From the NCBI RefSeq assembly GCF_004127445.1, contig NZ_QEXM01000057.1, positions 372,001 to 436,000 of the forward strand: a stretch of DNA of 64,000 bases. The letters run 5' to 3'. Below are positions 16,435-24,756 of this stretch, piece by piece. A model generated the notes under the pieces. The model worked only from the letters and a program-made list of their open reading frames with translations, ran no database searches and was not told where the DNA came from. The position numbers and the translations under genes are program-made. Source of the stretch: Streptomyces alfalfae. GTDB lineage: Bacteria > Actinomycetota > Actinomycetes > Streptomycetales > Streptomycetaceae. Within the stretch, counting starts at the first letter, position 1. Each line of letters starts with the position of its first letter.

Positions 16435-17489
16435 CCACCTCCCCGCCGCGCGCCTCGGACTGGGCCGACCGCGGTGCTCCGCGCCTCGCGGACATCGCGG
16501 CCCAGGCCGGGGTGAGCGAAGCCACCGCGAGCCGGGTGCTCAACGGCAAACCGGGGGTGGCGACGGGCACGCGGCAACGGGTGCTCGCGGCCCTGGACAT
16601 CCTGGGCTACGAGCGCCCGCTGCGCCTGAAGCGGCACAGCGCCGGTCTCGTCGGGCTCGTCGTCCCCGAGCTGAGCAACCCGATCTTCCCCGCCTTCGCG
16701 CAGGTCGTCGAGCAGGTGCTCGCCGGGCACGGCTACACGCCCATGCTGTGCACCCAGATGCCGGGCGGCGCGACCGAGGACGAACTGGTCGAGCAACTGG
16801 AGGAGCGCCGCGTCAGCGGCATCGTGTTCCTCTCCGGGCTCCACGCGGACACCACGGCGGACCCCACCCGCTACCTCGAACTGGCGGGGCGGGGCACGCC
16901 GTTCGTCCTGATCAACGGCTACAACGAGAACATCCCGGTGTCCTTCGTCTCGCCCGACGACCGAGCGGCGGCCCGGATGGCGGTGCGCCACCTGGTCGAT
17001 CTGGGGCACGAGCGGATCGGTCTGGCCATCGGCCCGACCAGGTACGTGCCCTCCCGGCGCAAGGCGGAGGGGTTCACCGCGGCGCTGCACGGCCTGCTCG
17101 GCCTGGCACAGGGGGAGGCCGAGCGGCTGGTGCAGCGCACCCTGTTCACCGTCGAGGGCGGCCACGCGGCGGCCAGCGCGCTCCTGGACCAGGGGTGCAC
17201 GGCGATGGTCTGCGGCAGCGACATGATGGCGCTCGGGGCCGTGCGCGCGGTGCGTCAGCGCGGGCTCTCGGTGCCGGGGGACGTCTCCGTCGTCGGCTTC
17301 GACGACTCGCCGCTGATCGCGTTCACCGACCCGCCGCTGACGACGGTGCGTCAGCCGGTGCAGGCCATGGCCACCGCGGCGGTGGGCGCGCTGCTCGAAG
17401 AGATCCAGGGCAACCCCGTGCAGCACACGGAGTTCGTCTTCCAGCCCGAGCTGGTCGTCCGGGGGTCCACGGCGCAGGCGCCGCGCTGA
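16431..17489 (+). CDS. second LacI-family regulator, MalR paralogue
   Basis: A 352-residue LacI/GalR repressor. The HTH (RLADIAAQAGVSEATASRVL) lies at about residues 18-37, after an 18-residue Pro/Arg/Asp-rich extension that MalR lacks. The sensor domain aligns by eye along its length with MalR at 10073, including SGLHADTTAD, GSDMMALGAVRA and DDSPLIAFTDPPLTT. The GTG start is coupled to aglA (GTGA). Being last in the mal operon and upstream of the amylase gene, it probably represses amylase or the operon itself. Recognition helices of the two paralogues are nearly identical (Val/Ala at one site), so they may share operators. Confidence 0.88.
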   Translation: MTTSPPRASDWADRGAPRLADIAAQAGVSEATASRVLNGKPGVATGTRQRVLAALDILGYERPLRLKRHSAGLVGLVVPELSNPIFPAFAQVVEQVLAGHGYTPMLCTQMPGGATEDELVEQLEERRVSGIVFLSGLHADTTADPTRYLELAGRGTPFVLINGYNENIPVSFVSPDDRAAARMAVRHLVDLGHERIGLAIGPTRYVPSRRKAEGFTAALHGLLGLAQGEAERLVQRTLFTVEGGHAAASALLDQGCTAMVCGSDMMALGAVRAVRQRGLSVPGDVSVVGFDDSPLIAFTDPPLTTVRQPVQAMATAAVGALLEEIQGNPVQHTEFVFQPELVVRGSTAQAPR

Positions 17490-17636
17490 GAGCGGACGTA
17501 CGGGCCAGGCTCTGGAAGGACGGCCCCGGAGCCGGCCCGGTCGGGGCAGCGGGGTGACGATGTGGCCCCGGGGCCTTCCCGTTCCTGGGACCCGGCCCGA
17601 ACGGCCGGGCGCGTGGGGCCCGGTGTGCCGGGCCCC
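17490..17636 (+). terminator. hairpins after the second lacI gene
   Basis: Two stem-loops follow the lacI stop. CCCGGCC (17591-17597) pairs with GGCCGGG (17603-17609). GGGGCCCGG (17615-17623) pairs perfectly with CCGGGCCCC (17628-17636) over a 4-base loop. No U-tract follows, as is usual in Streptomyces terminators. They would end the malEFG-aglA-lacI transcript and insulate the amylase promoter. Confidence 0.6.
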
Positions 17637-17684
17637 CGGCCGCTCGAACCGGAGTCGTGGTTGAACGTAACACCGTCGCAATCT

Positions 17685-17703
17685 CTTGCGAAAGGTCTTG
17701 CGG
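17685..17703 (+). promoter_or_regulatory. amylase-promoter direct repeat (LacI-type operator)
   Basis: CTTGCG occurs at 17685-17690 and again at 17697-17702, separated by AAAGGT: one helical turn apart. Such CTTGCGAAAGGT-type repeats are a known feature of Streptomyces alpha-amylase promoters, where MalR-like repressors act. The region 17637-17887 otherwise holds the amylase promoter and leader. Confidence 0.6.
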
Positions 17704-17804
17704 CGTATGAAATCCCGGAAACCGCAGTGTGGCGACCAGTTGTGCGTGAAGGGTTGACCCCGGTTCCCCGGGGTCGTACGGTCTCGTCCGAAATCGGCGT
17801 TGAA

Positions 17805-17819
17805 ATGTTGCTGCAACAT
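17805..17819. promoter_or_regulatory. palindrome in the amylase leader
   Basis: ATGTTGCTGCAACAT is a perfect 7-1-7 inverted repeat about 70 bp before the amylase ATG. It differs from the CTTGC-type sites. It could be a second operator or a short hairpin in the 5' leader of the mRNA. Confidence 0.5.
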
Positions 17820-17887
17820 CCTTCAACGGCCTGACGGGCACGGCGCGTTGCCGCACAGGGCCATCCCCACTGACGCAGGAGACCATC

Positions 17888-19288
17888 ATGGCTGCCCGGA
17901 AGACCGGGGTCCGCAGACCCCTCGCCGCCACCCTCGCCCTCGCCGCCGGAGTCGCCGGCGGCCTCGTCGCCGGAGCCCCGCAGGCACAGGCCGCCCCGCC
18001 CGGCGGCAAGGACGTCACCGCCGTGCTCTTCGAGTGGGAGTACGCCTCGGTGGCCAAGGCGTGCACGGACCAGCTCGGCCCCGACGGATACGGCGCCGTG
18101 CAGGTGTCACCACCACAGGAGCGCCTCCAGGGCGAGGCGTGGTGGGCCGCGTACCAGCCCGTGAGCTACAAGATCGGCACCCGGCTCGGTGACCGGTCCG
18201 CGTTCAAGAACATGGTGGACACCTGCCACTCCGCGGGCGTCAAGGTCGTCGCCGACGCGGTGATCAACCACATGACGAACGCCTCGGGCACCGGCTCCGC
18301 GGGCTCCCGCTTCACCAAATACGACTACCCGGGCACGTACTCCCGCTTCGACATGGACAACTGCCAGGCGTCCATCAGCAACTACCAGGACCGCTGGAAC
18401 ACCCAGAACTGCGAACTGGGCGGCCTCGCCGACCTCGACACCGGCGAGGAGTACGTCCGGGGCAGGATCGCGACCTACCTCAACGACCTCCTCTCCCTCG
18501 GCGTCGACGGCTTCCGCGTCGACGCGGCCAAGCACATCCCCGTCGACGACCTCAAGAACATCAAGTCGCGGCTGAACAAGCAGGACGTCTACTGGAAGCA
18601 GGAGACGCTGTACGGCGCGAACGAGGCGGTCTCGCCGAGCGAGTACACCGCCGTCGGCGACGCGCAGGAGTTCCGGTACGCCTGGGACCTCAAGCGGGTC
18701 TTCAACGACGAGAAGCTCGCCTACCTCAAGAACTACGGCGAGGGCTGGGGCTACATGCCCGGCTCCAAGTCGTCCGTCTTCGTCACCAACCACGACACCG
18801 AACGGCACGGCCAGAGCCTCAACTACAAGGACGGCGCGAAGTACACCCTCGCGCACGTGTTCATGCTCGCCCTGCCCTACGGCTCGCCCGACGTGCACTC
18901 CGGCTACGAGTTCAGCAACAACGACGCGGGGTCGCCCGACGGCGGTCATGTGAAGGCCTGCTACAACGACGGCTGGAAGTGCCAGCACGCCTGGCCCGAG
19001 ATCAAGAGCATGGTCAAGTTCCGCAACGCCGCGCACGGCAAGGGCATGACCAACTGGTGGGACAACGGCAACGACGCGATCGCCTTCGGCCGCGGCGACA
19101 AGGCGTACGTGGTGATCAACCACGAGGGTCACGCCGTCAACCGGACCTTCCAGACCTCGCTGGCCGCCGGCACGTACTGCGACGTCCAGGGCCGCAGGAC
19201 CGTCAACGTCAACGGCTCGGGGCAGTTCACGGCGTCCGTGGCGCCCGACACGGCGCTCGCGCTGCACGTGGGGGCCCGCAAGTGCTGA
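17888..19288 (+). CDS. secreted alpha-amylase (GH13, Streptomyces type)
   Basis: A 466-residue secreted GH13 amylase. The signal peptide has a twin-basic start (RKTGVRR), a hydrophobic core and a probable cut after AQA at residue 35. The catalytic residues are Asp212 (GFRVDAAKH), Glu239 (KQETLYG) and Asp303 (TNHDTERHG). The protein ends at the C-terminal beta-domain; there is no starch-binding CBM20, so it is shorter than many Streptomyces amylases. The ATG follows AGGAGACC. It has its own promoter with LacI-type repeats and a strong terminator downstream. It feeds MalEFG with maltodextrins. Being next to inhibitor genes, it may be an inhibitor-tolerant type, which cannot be judged from sequence alone. 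Confidence 0.95.
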   Translation: MAARKTGVRRPLAATLALAAGVAGGLVAGAPQAQAAPPGGKDVTAVLFEWEYASVAKACTDQLGPDGYGAVQVSPPQERLQGEAWWAAYQPVSYKIGTRLGDRSAFKNMVDTCHSAGVKVVADAVINHMTNASGTGSAGSRFTKYDYPGTYSRFDMDNCQASISNYQDRWNTQNCELGGLADLDTGEEYVRGRIATYLNDLLSLGVDGFRVDAAKHIPVDDLKNIKSRLNKQDVYWKQETLYGANEAVSPSEYTAVGDAQEFRYAWDLKRVFNDEKLAYLKNYGEGWGYMPGSKSSVFVTNHDTERHGQSLNYKDGAKYTLAHVFMLALPYGSPDVHSGYEFSNNDAGSPDGGHVKACYNDGWKCQHAWPEIKSMVKFRNAAHGKGMTNWWDNGNDAIAFGRGDKAYVVINHEGHAVNRTFQTSLAAGTYCDVQGRRTVNVNGSGQFTASVAPDTALALHVGARKC

Positions 19289-19319
19289 GCGCCGTGCGGC
19301 GCGGCTGAACCCGTCCTCT

Positions 19320-19358
19320 GGGCCGCCCGGCATCCGCCTTCCCGCTGCCGGGCGGCCC
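19320..19358 (+). terminator. strong hairpin after the amylase gene
   Basis: GGGCCGCCCGGCA (19320-19332) pairs perfectly over 13 bp with TGCCGGGCGGCCC (19346-19358), with a 13-base loop. It starts 32 bp after the amylase stop. This is a factor-independent-like terminator without a U-tract. Confidence 0.75.
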
Positions 19359-19365
19359 GCCCCGC

Positions 19366-19590
19366 CCCGGGCTCCGCCCCTCTCACGCCGGAGTGACTCA
19401 GGGCTCGGCCCCTGGTCCCGCCCCCTGACGCCGGGGTGCTGGATTCCAGGGCTCCGCCCCGGACCCCGCTCCTCAAACGCCGGAGGGGCTGAATCCCAGG
19501 GCGTCGCCCCTGGGTCGCTCCTCCTCCGCCGGAGTGATTTCAGGGCTCCGCCCCTGGTCCCGTTCCTCCTCCGCCACACGCCCGAGGGGC
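19366..19590. repeat. degenerate tandem GC-rich intergenic repeats
   Basis: About five imperfect copies of a roughly 47-bp unit begin near 19366, 19399, 19447, 19495 and 19540. Each has a core of the form CAGGGCTCCGCCCC followed by CC-rich sequence and CGCCGGAG. Such palindromic units are scattered between genes in many Streptomyces chromosomes. They fill most of the 337-bp gap between amylase and pullulanase; no gene is seen in the gap. Confidence 0.7.
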
Positions 19591-19625
19591 CCCGCTTCCG
19601 TCCCTCCCCCTTCAAGGAGACCCCC

Positions 19626-22334
19626 TTGACCGGCTCCCCCCGTCGTTCGCTCCTCGCCACCTCCCTCGCCCTGCTCGCCGTCGTCGTGCCCCTGGCCCCC
19701 TCCGTCGGCGCGGCGCCCAGGGCCTCGGCCGTCGCCGACGCGGGCGACGCGCTCGATCCGACCAAGGCCAGAGCCCAGTGGATCGACCGGAACACCCTCG
19801 CCTGGGACCTGCCCGGCGCCGCCGGCGCCCGGCACGAGCTGGTGTACGACCCCGACGGGCGGCTCACCGTGCGGGACGGGAAGCTGGTCGGGGAAGGGCG
19901 GCGCATACGCCTGACACCGGTCGAGGGCGGCCTGACCGAGGCCCAGCGCCAGAAGTTCCCGCACCTCAAGGGCTATGCCGCCTTCAGCGTCGAGCCGCGC
20001 GACCGCGCGCAGGCCCGCCGTGCCCTGACCGGCCAGGTCGTCGCGGTCCGCGAGGACGCCGACGGGACGCTGCTCGACGCCACCGGCGTCCAGACGCAGG
20101 GCATCCTCGATGACCTCTACGGCGCCGCCGCCACCAAGGCGGAACTCGGCCCGAGGTTCCGCCACGGCCGCACCTCGCTCGCCGTCTGGGCGCCCACCGC
20201 CCGGTCCGTCGCCCTCGAACTGGACGGCAGGACCGTGCCCATGCGGCGCGACGACACCAGCGGCGTGTGGTCCGTCAGCGGCCCCAAGGCCTGGCAGGGC
20301 AAGCCGTACAGGTACGTCGTGAAGGTGTGGGCGCCCAGCGTCCAGAAGGTGGTCACCAACAAGGTCACCGACCCCTACTCCACCGCCCTCACCGCCGACT
20401 CCGCCCGCAGCCTCGCCGCCGACCTCGACGACCCGCGGCTCGCCCCCGCCGGCTGGGACCGGCTGCGGAAGCCGAGGGCGACACCGCTGCGGGACGCGCA
20501 GATCCAGGAACTGCACGTCCGCGACTTCTCCGTGGAGGACCGCACGTCCCGCCACCCCGGTGAGTACCGCGCCTTCACGGACAAGGCGTCCGACGGCATG
20601 AAGCACCTGCGCGAGCTCGCCAGGGCCGGCACGTCGTACGTCCACCTGCTGCCCGTCTCCGACTTCGGCATCGTCCCCGAACGCCGCGGTGACCAGGCCG
20701 AGCCCGACTGCGACCTGACGGCGTCCGCGCCCGACTCCGACGAGCAGCAGGCGTGCGTCTCCGAGGCCGCCGCCGAGGACGGCTACAACTGGGGCTACGA
20801 CCCCGTGCACTACACCGTGCCGGAGGGCAGTTACGCGAGCGACCCGGACGGGACCCGGCGCACGGTCGAGTTCCGGCAGATGGTCCAAGGCCTGAACCGC
20901 TCCGGGCTGCGGGCCGTCATGGACGTCGTCTACAACCACACGGTCGCCGGCGGCCAGGCCGACGAGTCCGTCCTCGACAAGATCGTGCCCGGCTACTACC
21001 ACCGGCTCCTCGCCGACGGAAGCGTCGCCAACTCGACGTGCTGCGCGAACACCGCGCCCGAGAACGCCATGATGGGCAAGCTCGTCGTCGACTCCGTGGT
21101 CACCTGGGCCAAGGAGTACAAGGTCGACGGCTTCCGCTTCGACCTGATGGGCCACCACCCCAAGGCCAACATCGTCGCCGTGCGGAAGGCCCTGGACGCG
21201 CTGACGCCGAAGAAGGACGGCGTCGACGGGAAGAAGGTCATCCTCTACGGAGAGGGCTGGAACTTCGGCGAGGTCGCCGACGACGCCCGCTTCGTCCAGG
21301 CCACCCAGAAGAACATGGCGGGCACCGGCGTCGCCACCTTCTCCGACCGCGCCCGTGACGCCGTGCGCGGCGGCAGCCCCTTCGACGAGGACCCCGGCGT
21401 CCAGGGCTTCGCGAGCGGCCTCTACACCGACCCCAACGCCTCGAAGGCGAACGGCACGAAGGCCGAGCAGAAGGCCCGGCTCCTGCACTACCAGGACCTG
21501 CTGAAGGTGGGACTGACCGGCAACCTGGCCTCGTACACGTTCACCGACTCCGCGGGCCGCAGGGTCAAGGGCTCGCAGGTCGACTACAACGGTTCCCCCG
21601 CCGGATACGCGGCGGCCCCCGGCGACGCCCTCTCCTACGCCGACGCGCACGACAACGAGTCGCTGTACGACGCGCTCGCCTTCAAGCTCCCCGCGGACAC
21701 CTCACCCGCCGACCGCGCCCGCATGCAGGTGCTCGCCATGGCGACCGCGACCCTCGCCCAGGGCCCCTCGCTCTCCCAGGCCGGCAGCGACCTGCTGCGC
21801 TCGAAGTCCCTCGACCGGAACTCCTTCGACAGCGGCGACTGGTTCAACGCCATCCACTGGAGCTGCCGCGACGGCAACGGCTTCGGGCGCGGGCTGCCGG
21901 TGGCCGCGGACAACAAGGCCAAGTGGAGCTTCGCCAAGCCCCTCCTGGCCTCCGCCGCCCTGAACCCCGGCTGCCGGGAGATCGACGGCGCGTCGGCCGC
22001 CTACCGGGACCTGGTGAAGCTGCGCGCGAGCGAGCCCGCCTTCTCCCTGACCACGGCCGCCGAGGTCCAGTCCCGGCTCTCCTTCCCGCTCTCCGGCACC
22101 GACGCGGAGACGCCGGGCGTCGTCACCATGCGGGTCGGTGACCTCGTCGTCGTCTTCAACGCGACCCCGGACGCGCGGGAGCAGCGGGTGGCGGGCCTGA
22201 AGGACACGGCGTACCGGCTGCACCCCGTACAGGCCAAGGGCGCCGACACCACCGTCAAGGCGTCCTCGTACGAGCGGAAGTCCGGTACCTTCACCGTCCC
22301 CGCCCGTACGGTCGCCGTCTTCGAGCGGCGCTGA
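19626..22334 (+). CDS. secreted pullulanase-type debranching enzyme
   Basis: A 902-residue secreted GH13 enzyme starting at TTG 19626 behind AAGGAG. The N-terminus is a signal peptide (RRSLLATSLALLAVVVPLAP, cleavage near APRASA). N-terminal beta domains, including a CBM48-like region (SLAVWAPTARSVALELDG), precede the barrel. The barrel has MDVVYNHT (region I), KVDGFRFDLMGHH with the nucleophile, LYGEGWNF with the acid/base and YADAHDNESLYD. The YNWGYDP motif is diagnostic of type I pullulanases. It cleaves alpha-1,6 branches outside the cell. S. coelicolor has a much longer bifunctional amylase/dextrinase near its mal genes; this protein has only the debranching half. It has its own leader downstream of the repeats. 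Confidence 0.93.
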   Translation: MTGSPRRSLLATSLALLAVVVPLAPSVGAAPRASAVADAGDALDPTKARAQWIDRNTLAWDLPGAAGARHELVYDPDGRLTVRDGKLVGEGRRIRLTPVEGGLTEAQRQKFPHLKGYAAFSVEPRDRAQARRALTGQVVAVREDADGTLLDATGVQTQGILDDLYGAAATKAELGPRFRHGRTSLAVWAPTARSVALELDGRTVPMRRDDTSGVWSVSGPKAWQGKPYRYVVKVWAPSVQKVVTNKVTDPYSTALTADSARSLAADLDDPRLAPAGWDRLRKPRATPLRDAQIQELHVRDFSVEDRTSRHPGEYRAFTDKASDGMKHLRELARAGTSYVHLLPVSDFGIVPERRGDQAEPDCDLTASAPDSDEQQACVSEAAAEDGYNWGYDPVHYTVPEGSYASDPDGTRRTVEFRQMVQGLNRSGLRAVMDVVYNHTVAGGQADESVLDKIVPGYYHRLLADGSVANSTCCANTAPENAMMGKLVVDSVVTWAKEYKVDGFRFDLMGHHPKANIVAVRKALDALTPKKDGVDGKKVILYGEGWNFGEVADDARFVQATQKNMAGTGVATFSDRARDAVRGGSPFDEDPGVQGFASGLYTDPNASKANGTKAEQKARLLHYQDLLKVGLTGNLASYTFTDSAGRRVKGSQVDYNGSPAGYAAAPGDALSYADAHDNESLYDALAFKLPADTSPADRARMQVLAMATATLAQGPSLSQAGSDLLRSKSLDRNSFDSGDWFNAIHWSCRDGNGFGRGLPVAADNKAKWSFAKPLLASAALNPGCREIDGASAAYRDLVKLRASEPAFSLTTAAEVQSRLSFPLSGTDAETPGVVTMRVGDLVVVFNATPDAREQRVAGLKDTAYRLHPVQAKGADTTVKASSYERKSGTFTVPARTVAVFERR

Positions 22335-22345
22335 GGACGCCCCCG

Positions 22346-23281
22346 TCAGTGCGCGATGCCGTCGATCAGCTCCCGCGCCCCCTGGCGCAGGAGCGCGACG
22401 GCCACCGACGTGCCGAGCGTCGCCGGGTCGAGCGGGCCCGCCCACTCGTGGGCGTTCAGCACGGTCTTGCCGTCGGGGGTGAAGACGCAGGCGCGCAGCG
22501 ACAGGTCGCCGCCCCGCTCGGAGCGCGCGTACCCGGCGATGGGGGAGTTGCAGTGGCCCTGCAGCACGTGCAGGAACATGCGCTCGGCCGTCGCCTCGCG
22601 CCAGGCGTCCCGGTCACCGAGGGCCGACACCGCGTCGATCGTCGCGGTGTCGTCCTCACGGCACTGCAGGGCGAGGATGCCGGCGCCGATCGGCGGACAC
22701 ATCGTCTCGACGGACAGCACGTCGGTCGCCAGGTCGGGGCGGCCGATGCGCTCCAGGCCGGACTGCGCGAGCAGCAGCGCGTCGGCGTCGCCCGCGGCGA
22801 GCTTCTCCAGGCGGCGCCCCGCGTTGCCCCGCATGGGCACGCACTCCAGCTCGGGGTGCGAGGCGGCGAGCTGCGCCCGGCGGCGCACCGAGGAGGTGCC
22901 GATGCGGGAGCCGGCCGGCAGCTCGTCGAGGGTGAGGCCGCCGGGGTGGATCAGCGCGTCCCTGATGTCGTCGCGCTTGAGGAACGCGGCGAACGTCGTG
23001 CCCGCGGGCAGCGGCCGGTCCGCCGGTACGTCCTTCACGCAGTGCACGGCGAGATCCGCCTCGCCCGCGAGCAGCGCGGCGTCGACCTCCTTGGTGAAGG
23101 CGCCCTTGCCGCCGAGCTGCGCCAGGTCGCCCATCCAGCGGTCGCCCGAGGTCGTGACCGGCACGACCTCGGTGCGGATACCGGGGTGCAGCGCGGCGAG
23201 CTCGGTGCGGACGCGCTCCACCTGGGCCAGGGCCATGGGGGAGGAGCGGGAGACGATGCGGATCAGTTCAGGAGCGGACAT
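22346..23281 (-). CDS. hemC: hydroxymethylbilane synthase (porphobilinogen deaminase), probable paralogue
   Basis: A 311-residue HemC family protein. It begins IRIVSRSSPMALAQVE, has the conserved VHCVKDVP and SSVRRRAQL segments, and carries the dipyrromethane-cofactor cysteine in GHCNSPIAGYA, where most HemC proteins have a GGC motif. It would join four porphobilinogens in tetrapyrrole synthesis. The gene stands alone, away from hemA, hemB and hemD, which in Streptomyces normally flank the main hemC. It is therefore probably a second copy. The ATG at 23281 is at the family-typical N-terminus. It converges with the pullulanase gene after a 11-bp gap. Confidence 0.85.
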   Translation of the reverse strand: MSAPELIRIVSRSSPMALAQVERVRTELAALHPGIRTEVVPVTTSGDRWMGDLAQLGGKGAFTKEVDAALLAGEADLAVHCVKDVPADRPLPAGTTFAAFLKRDDIRDALIHPGGLTLDELPAGSRIGTSSVRRRAQLAASHPELECVPMRGNAGRRLEKLAAGDADALLLAQSGLERIGRPDLATDVLSVETMCPPIGAGILALQCREDDTATIDAVSALGDRDAWREATAERMFLHVLQGHCNSPIAGYARSERGGDLSLRACVFTPDGKTVLNAHEWAGPLDPATLGTSVAVALLRQGARELIDGIAH

Positions 23282-23521
23282 GCGCTCCACGATAGGCCTT
23301 CGCGGGGGCGGGTCACGCACGTGTCCCCGATCCGGGAGGTGTGGCAAAGGGCGTCCGGCGTAGCCCAGTTGGCCCAGTGACAGGTGGGGCGCGGGGTTCC
23401 CGGCGGCATGTGCGGCCCGGCCGCCGCCCGGGTCCGCTCCGCGTGCGCGACCGCGGTCCGCCTCATAGCGTGAGGTGACGAAGGCGCGGCCCGGCGCCGC
23501 GCCCGCCCCTGGGAGGCCCGT

Positions 23522-23995
23522 ATGTCCACCCCCGCCGCGCCGCCGGAACGCGGGGCCGTCGCGCTCGCCCCGATGACGCCCGCCCATCTGGCCGATGTCC
23601 TCGCCCTGGGGCGGAGGGTCTACGACACCTCCGTCAAGCCGTACACGTCGTGGTCCCTCTCGGCCATCGCGGGCCACCTCGACAGCGAGGCGTCCGCCTG
23701 CTGGGTGGCGCTCGACGGGGAACAACTCGCCGGTTTCGTGCTCGGCTCGATGGGCTTCGACCAGCGCTCCGACTGGGGCAACCTGGAGTGGATCGCGTGC
23801 GCCCCCGAGTACCAGGGCCAGGGCGTCGCGAGCCGCCTGGTCAAGGCGTGCTGCGCGACGCTCACGGAGGCCGGGGCCGACGCCGTGGTCACGGACGTCG
23901 AGTCCCGCAACACGGCGTCGGCCGCCCTGATGCGCGCCAACGGCTTCGAGGCGAGCGTGTCGGTGACGCTGTTCGTGCGCGAGAACACCGGCTAG
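23522..23995 (+). CDS. GNAT-family N-acetyltransferase
   Basis: A 157-residue GNAT protein. The acetyl-CoA loop lies in the EYQGQGVASRLVKA segment (about residues 99-112), following the NLEWIACAPEYQ strand, and a ribosomal-protein acetylase-like RNTASAALMRANGFE block follows. The length is typical for a single GNAT domain. The ATG at 23522 starts at once after a GGGAGG stretch. The substrate is unknown. It stands alone, divergent from hemC and convergent with the sigma-factor gene, with a hairpin between. Confidence 0.85.
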   Translation: MSTPAAPPERGAVALAPMTPAHLADVLALGRRVYDTSVKPYTSWSLSAIAGHLDSEASACWVALDGEQLAGFVLGSMGFDQRSDWGNLEWIACAPEYQGQGVASRLVKACCATLTEAGADAVVTDVESRNTASAALMRANGFEASVSVTLFVRENTG

Positions 23996-24010
23996 GGCCG
24001 GTCCTGGAGC

Positions 24011-24051
24011 CGGCCGCCGGTCCCCGCGAGGTGTGCGGGGGCCGACGGCCG
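24011..24051. terminator. hairpin between convergent GNAT and sigma-factor genes
   Basis: GGTCCCCGC (24019-24027) pairs with GCGGGGGCC (24035-24043) with one G-U pair. The stem extends outward with CGGCCG on both sides. It can serve both strands. Confidence 0.6.
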
Positions 24052-24078
24052 GGGCCCGTCGTGGTCAGCCGGTGCGGG

Positions 24079-24672
24079 TCACGCGACGCGGTCCGCCGCG
24101 AGCAGCAGCGCGCTCACCCGCTCCCTGGCGCGCGCCACCCGGGAGCGCACCGTCCCCACGGGGCAGCCGACGGCGGCGGCGGCGTCCGCGTACGGGAGTC
24201 CGACGAGCTGGGTCAGCACGAACGCCTCGCGGCGCGGCGCGTCCAGGGCCGCCAGCAGGTCGAGCAGGGCCACGCCCTCCTCGAAGCCGGGCAGACCGCG
24301 CGGCTGGGCACGCTCCGCGCTGGCCTGCCAGTCGCCGGTGTCGGAGATCCGGGGCCGGGCCGCCGCCATGCGGAAGCGGTCGGCGACCGTGCGCCGCGCG
24401 ATGGCGAGCAGCCAGACGCGGGCGCAGGAGCGGGCGGCGTAGCCGTGGAGCGAGGTCAGGGCGCGCAGATACGTCTCCTGGGTCAGGTCGTCGGCCGCGT
24501 GCGGGTCGCCGCTGAGGTGGGCCACGAAGCGCAGGACGTCACGCCGGGTGGCGCGCACGAACCGCTCGAACGCGTCGCCGTCGCCGTCGCGCGCGGCGAG
24601 GGCCCATTCCGTTATCAGCTCGTCCCGGGCCGCGTCCGTGCCGTGTCCGGGGTGCACGAGGGCATGAGGCAT
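24079..24672 (-). CDS. ECF RNA polymerase sigma factor
   Basis: A 197-residue sigma-70 family protein with only regions 2 and 4. Region 2.1-2.4 includes DDLTQETYLRALTSL and ARVWLLAIARRTVADR. Region 4 contains LVGLPYADAAAAVGCPVGTVRSRVARARER, the HTH. The length is usual for ECF factors. No anti-sigma gene with a zinc-finger or Asp-box domain is adjacent. The next gene on this strand starts about 780 bp away on the same side and encodes a His-rich membrane protein, which might act as the partner; this is an inference. Confidence 0.9.
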   Translation of the reverse strand: MPHALVHPGHGTDAARDELITEWALAARDGDGDAFERFVRATRRDVLRFVAHLSGDPHAADDLTQETYLRALTSLHGYAARSCARVWLLAIARRTVADRFRMAAARPRISDTGDWQASAERAQPRGLPGFEEGVALLDLLAALDAPRREAFVLTQLVGLPYADAAAAVGCPVGTVRSRVARARERVSALLLAADRVA

Positions 24673-24756
24673 CGCAAGAGGTCCTTCGGTGAGGAGAGTT
24701 CGGTGCTTCGGCGGGGAACGCCGAAGATCCGCCCGGCACGTGGGGTGCGGGCGGTG

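Noticed and set aside
19473..21650. A 725-codon minus-strand frame opposite the pullulanase
   Set aside because: Antisense shadow; the plus-strand pullulanase has complete catalytic motifs and signal peptide.
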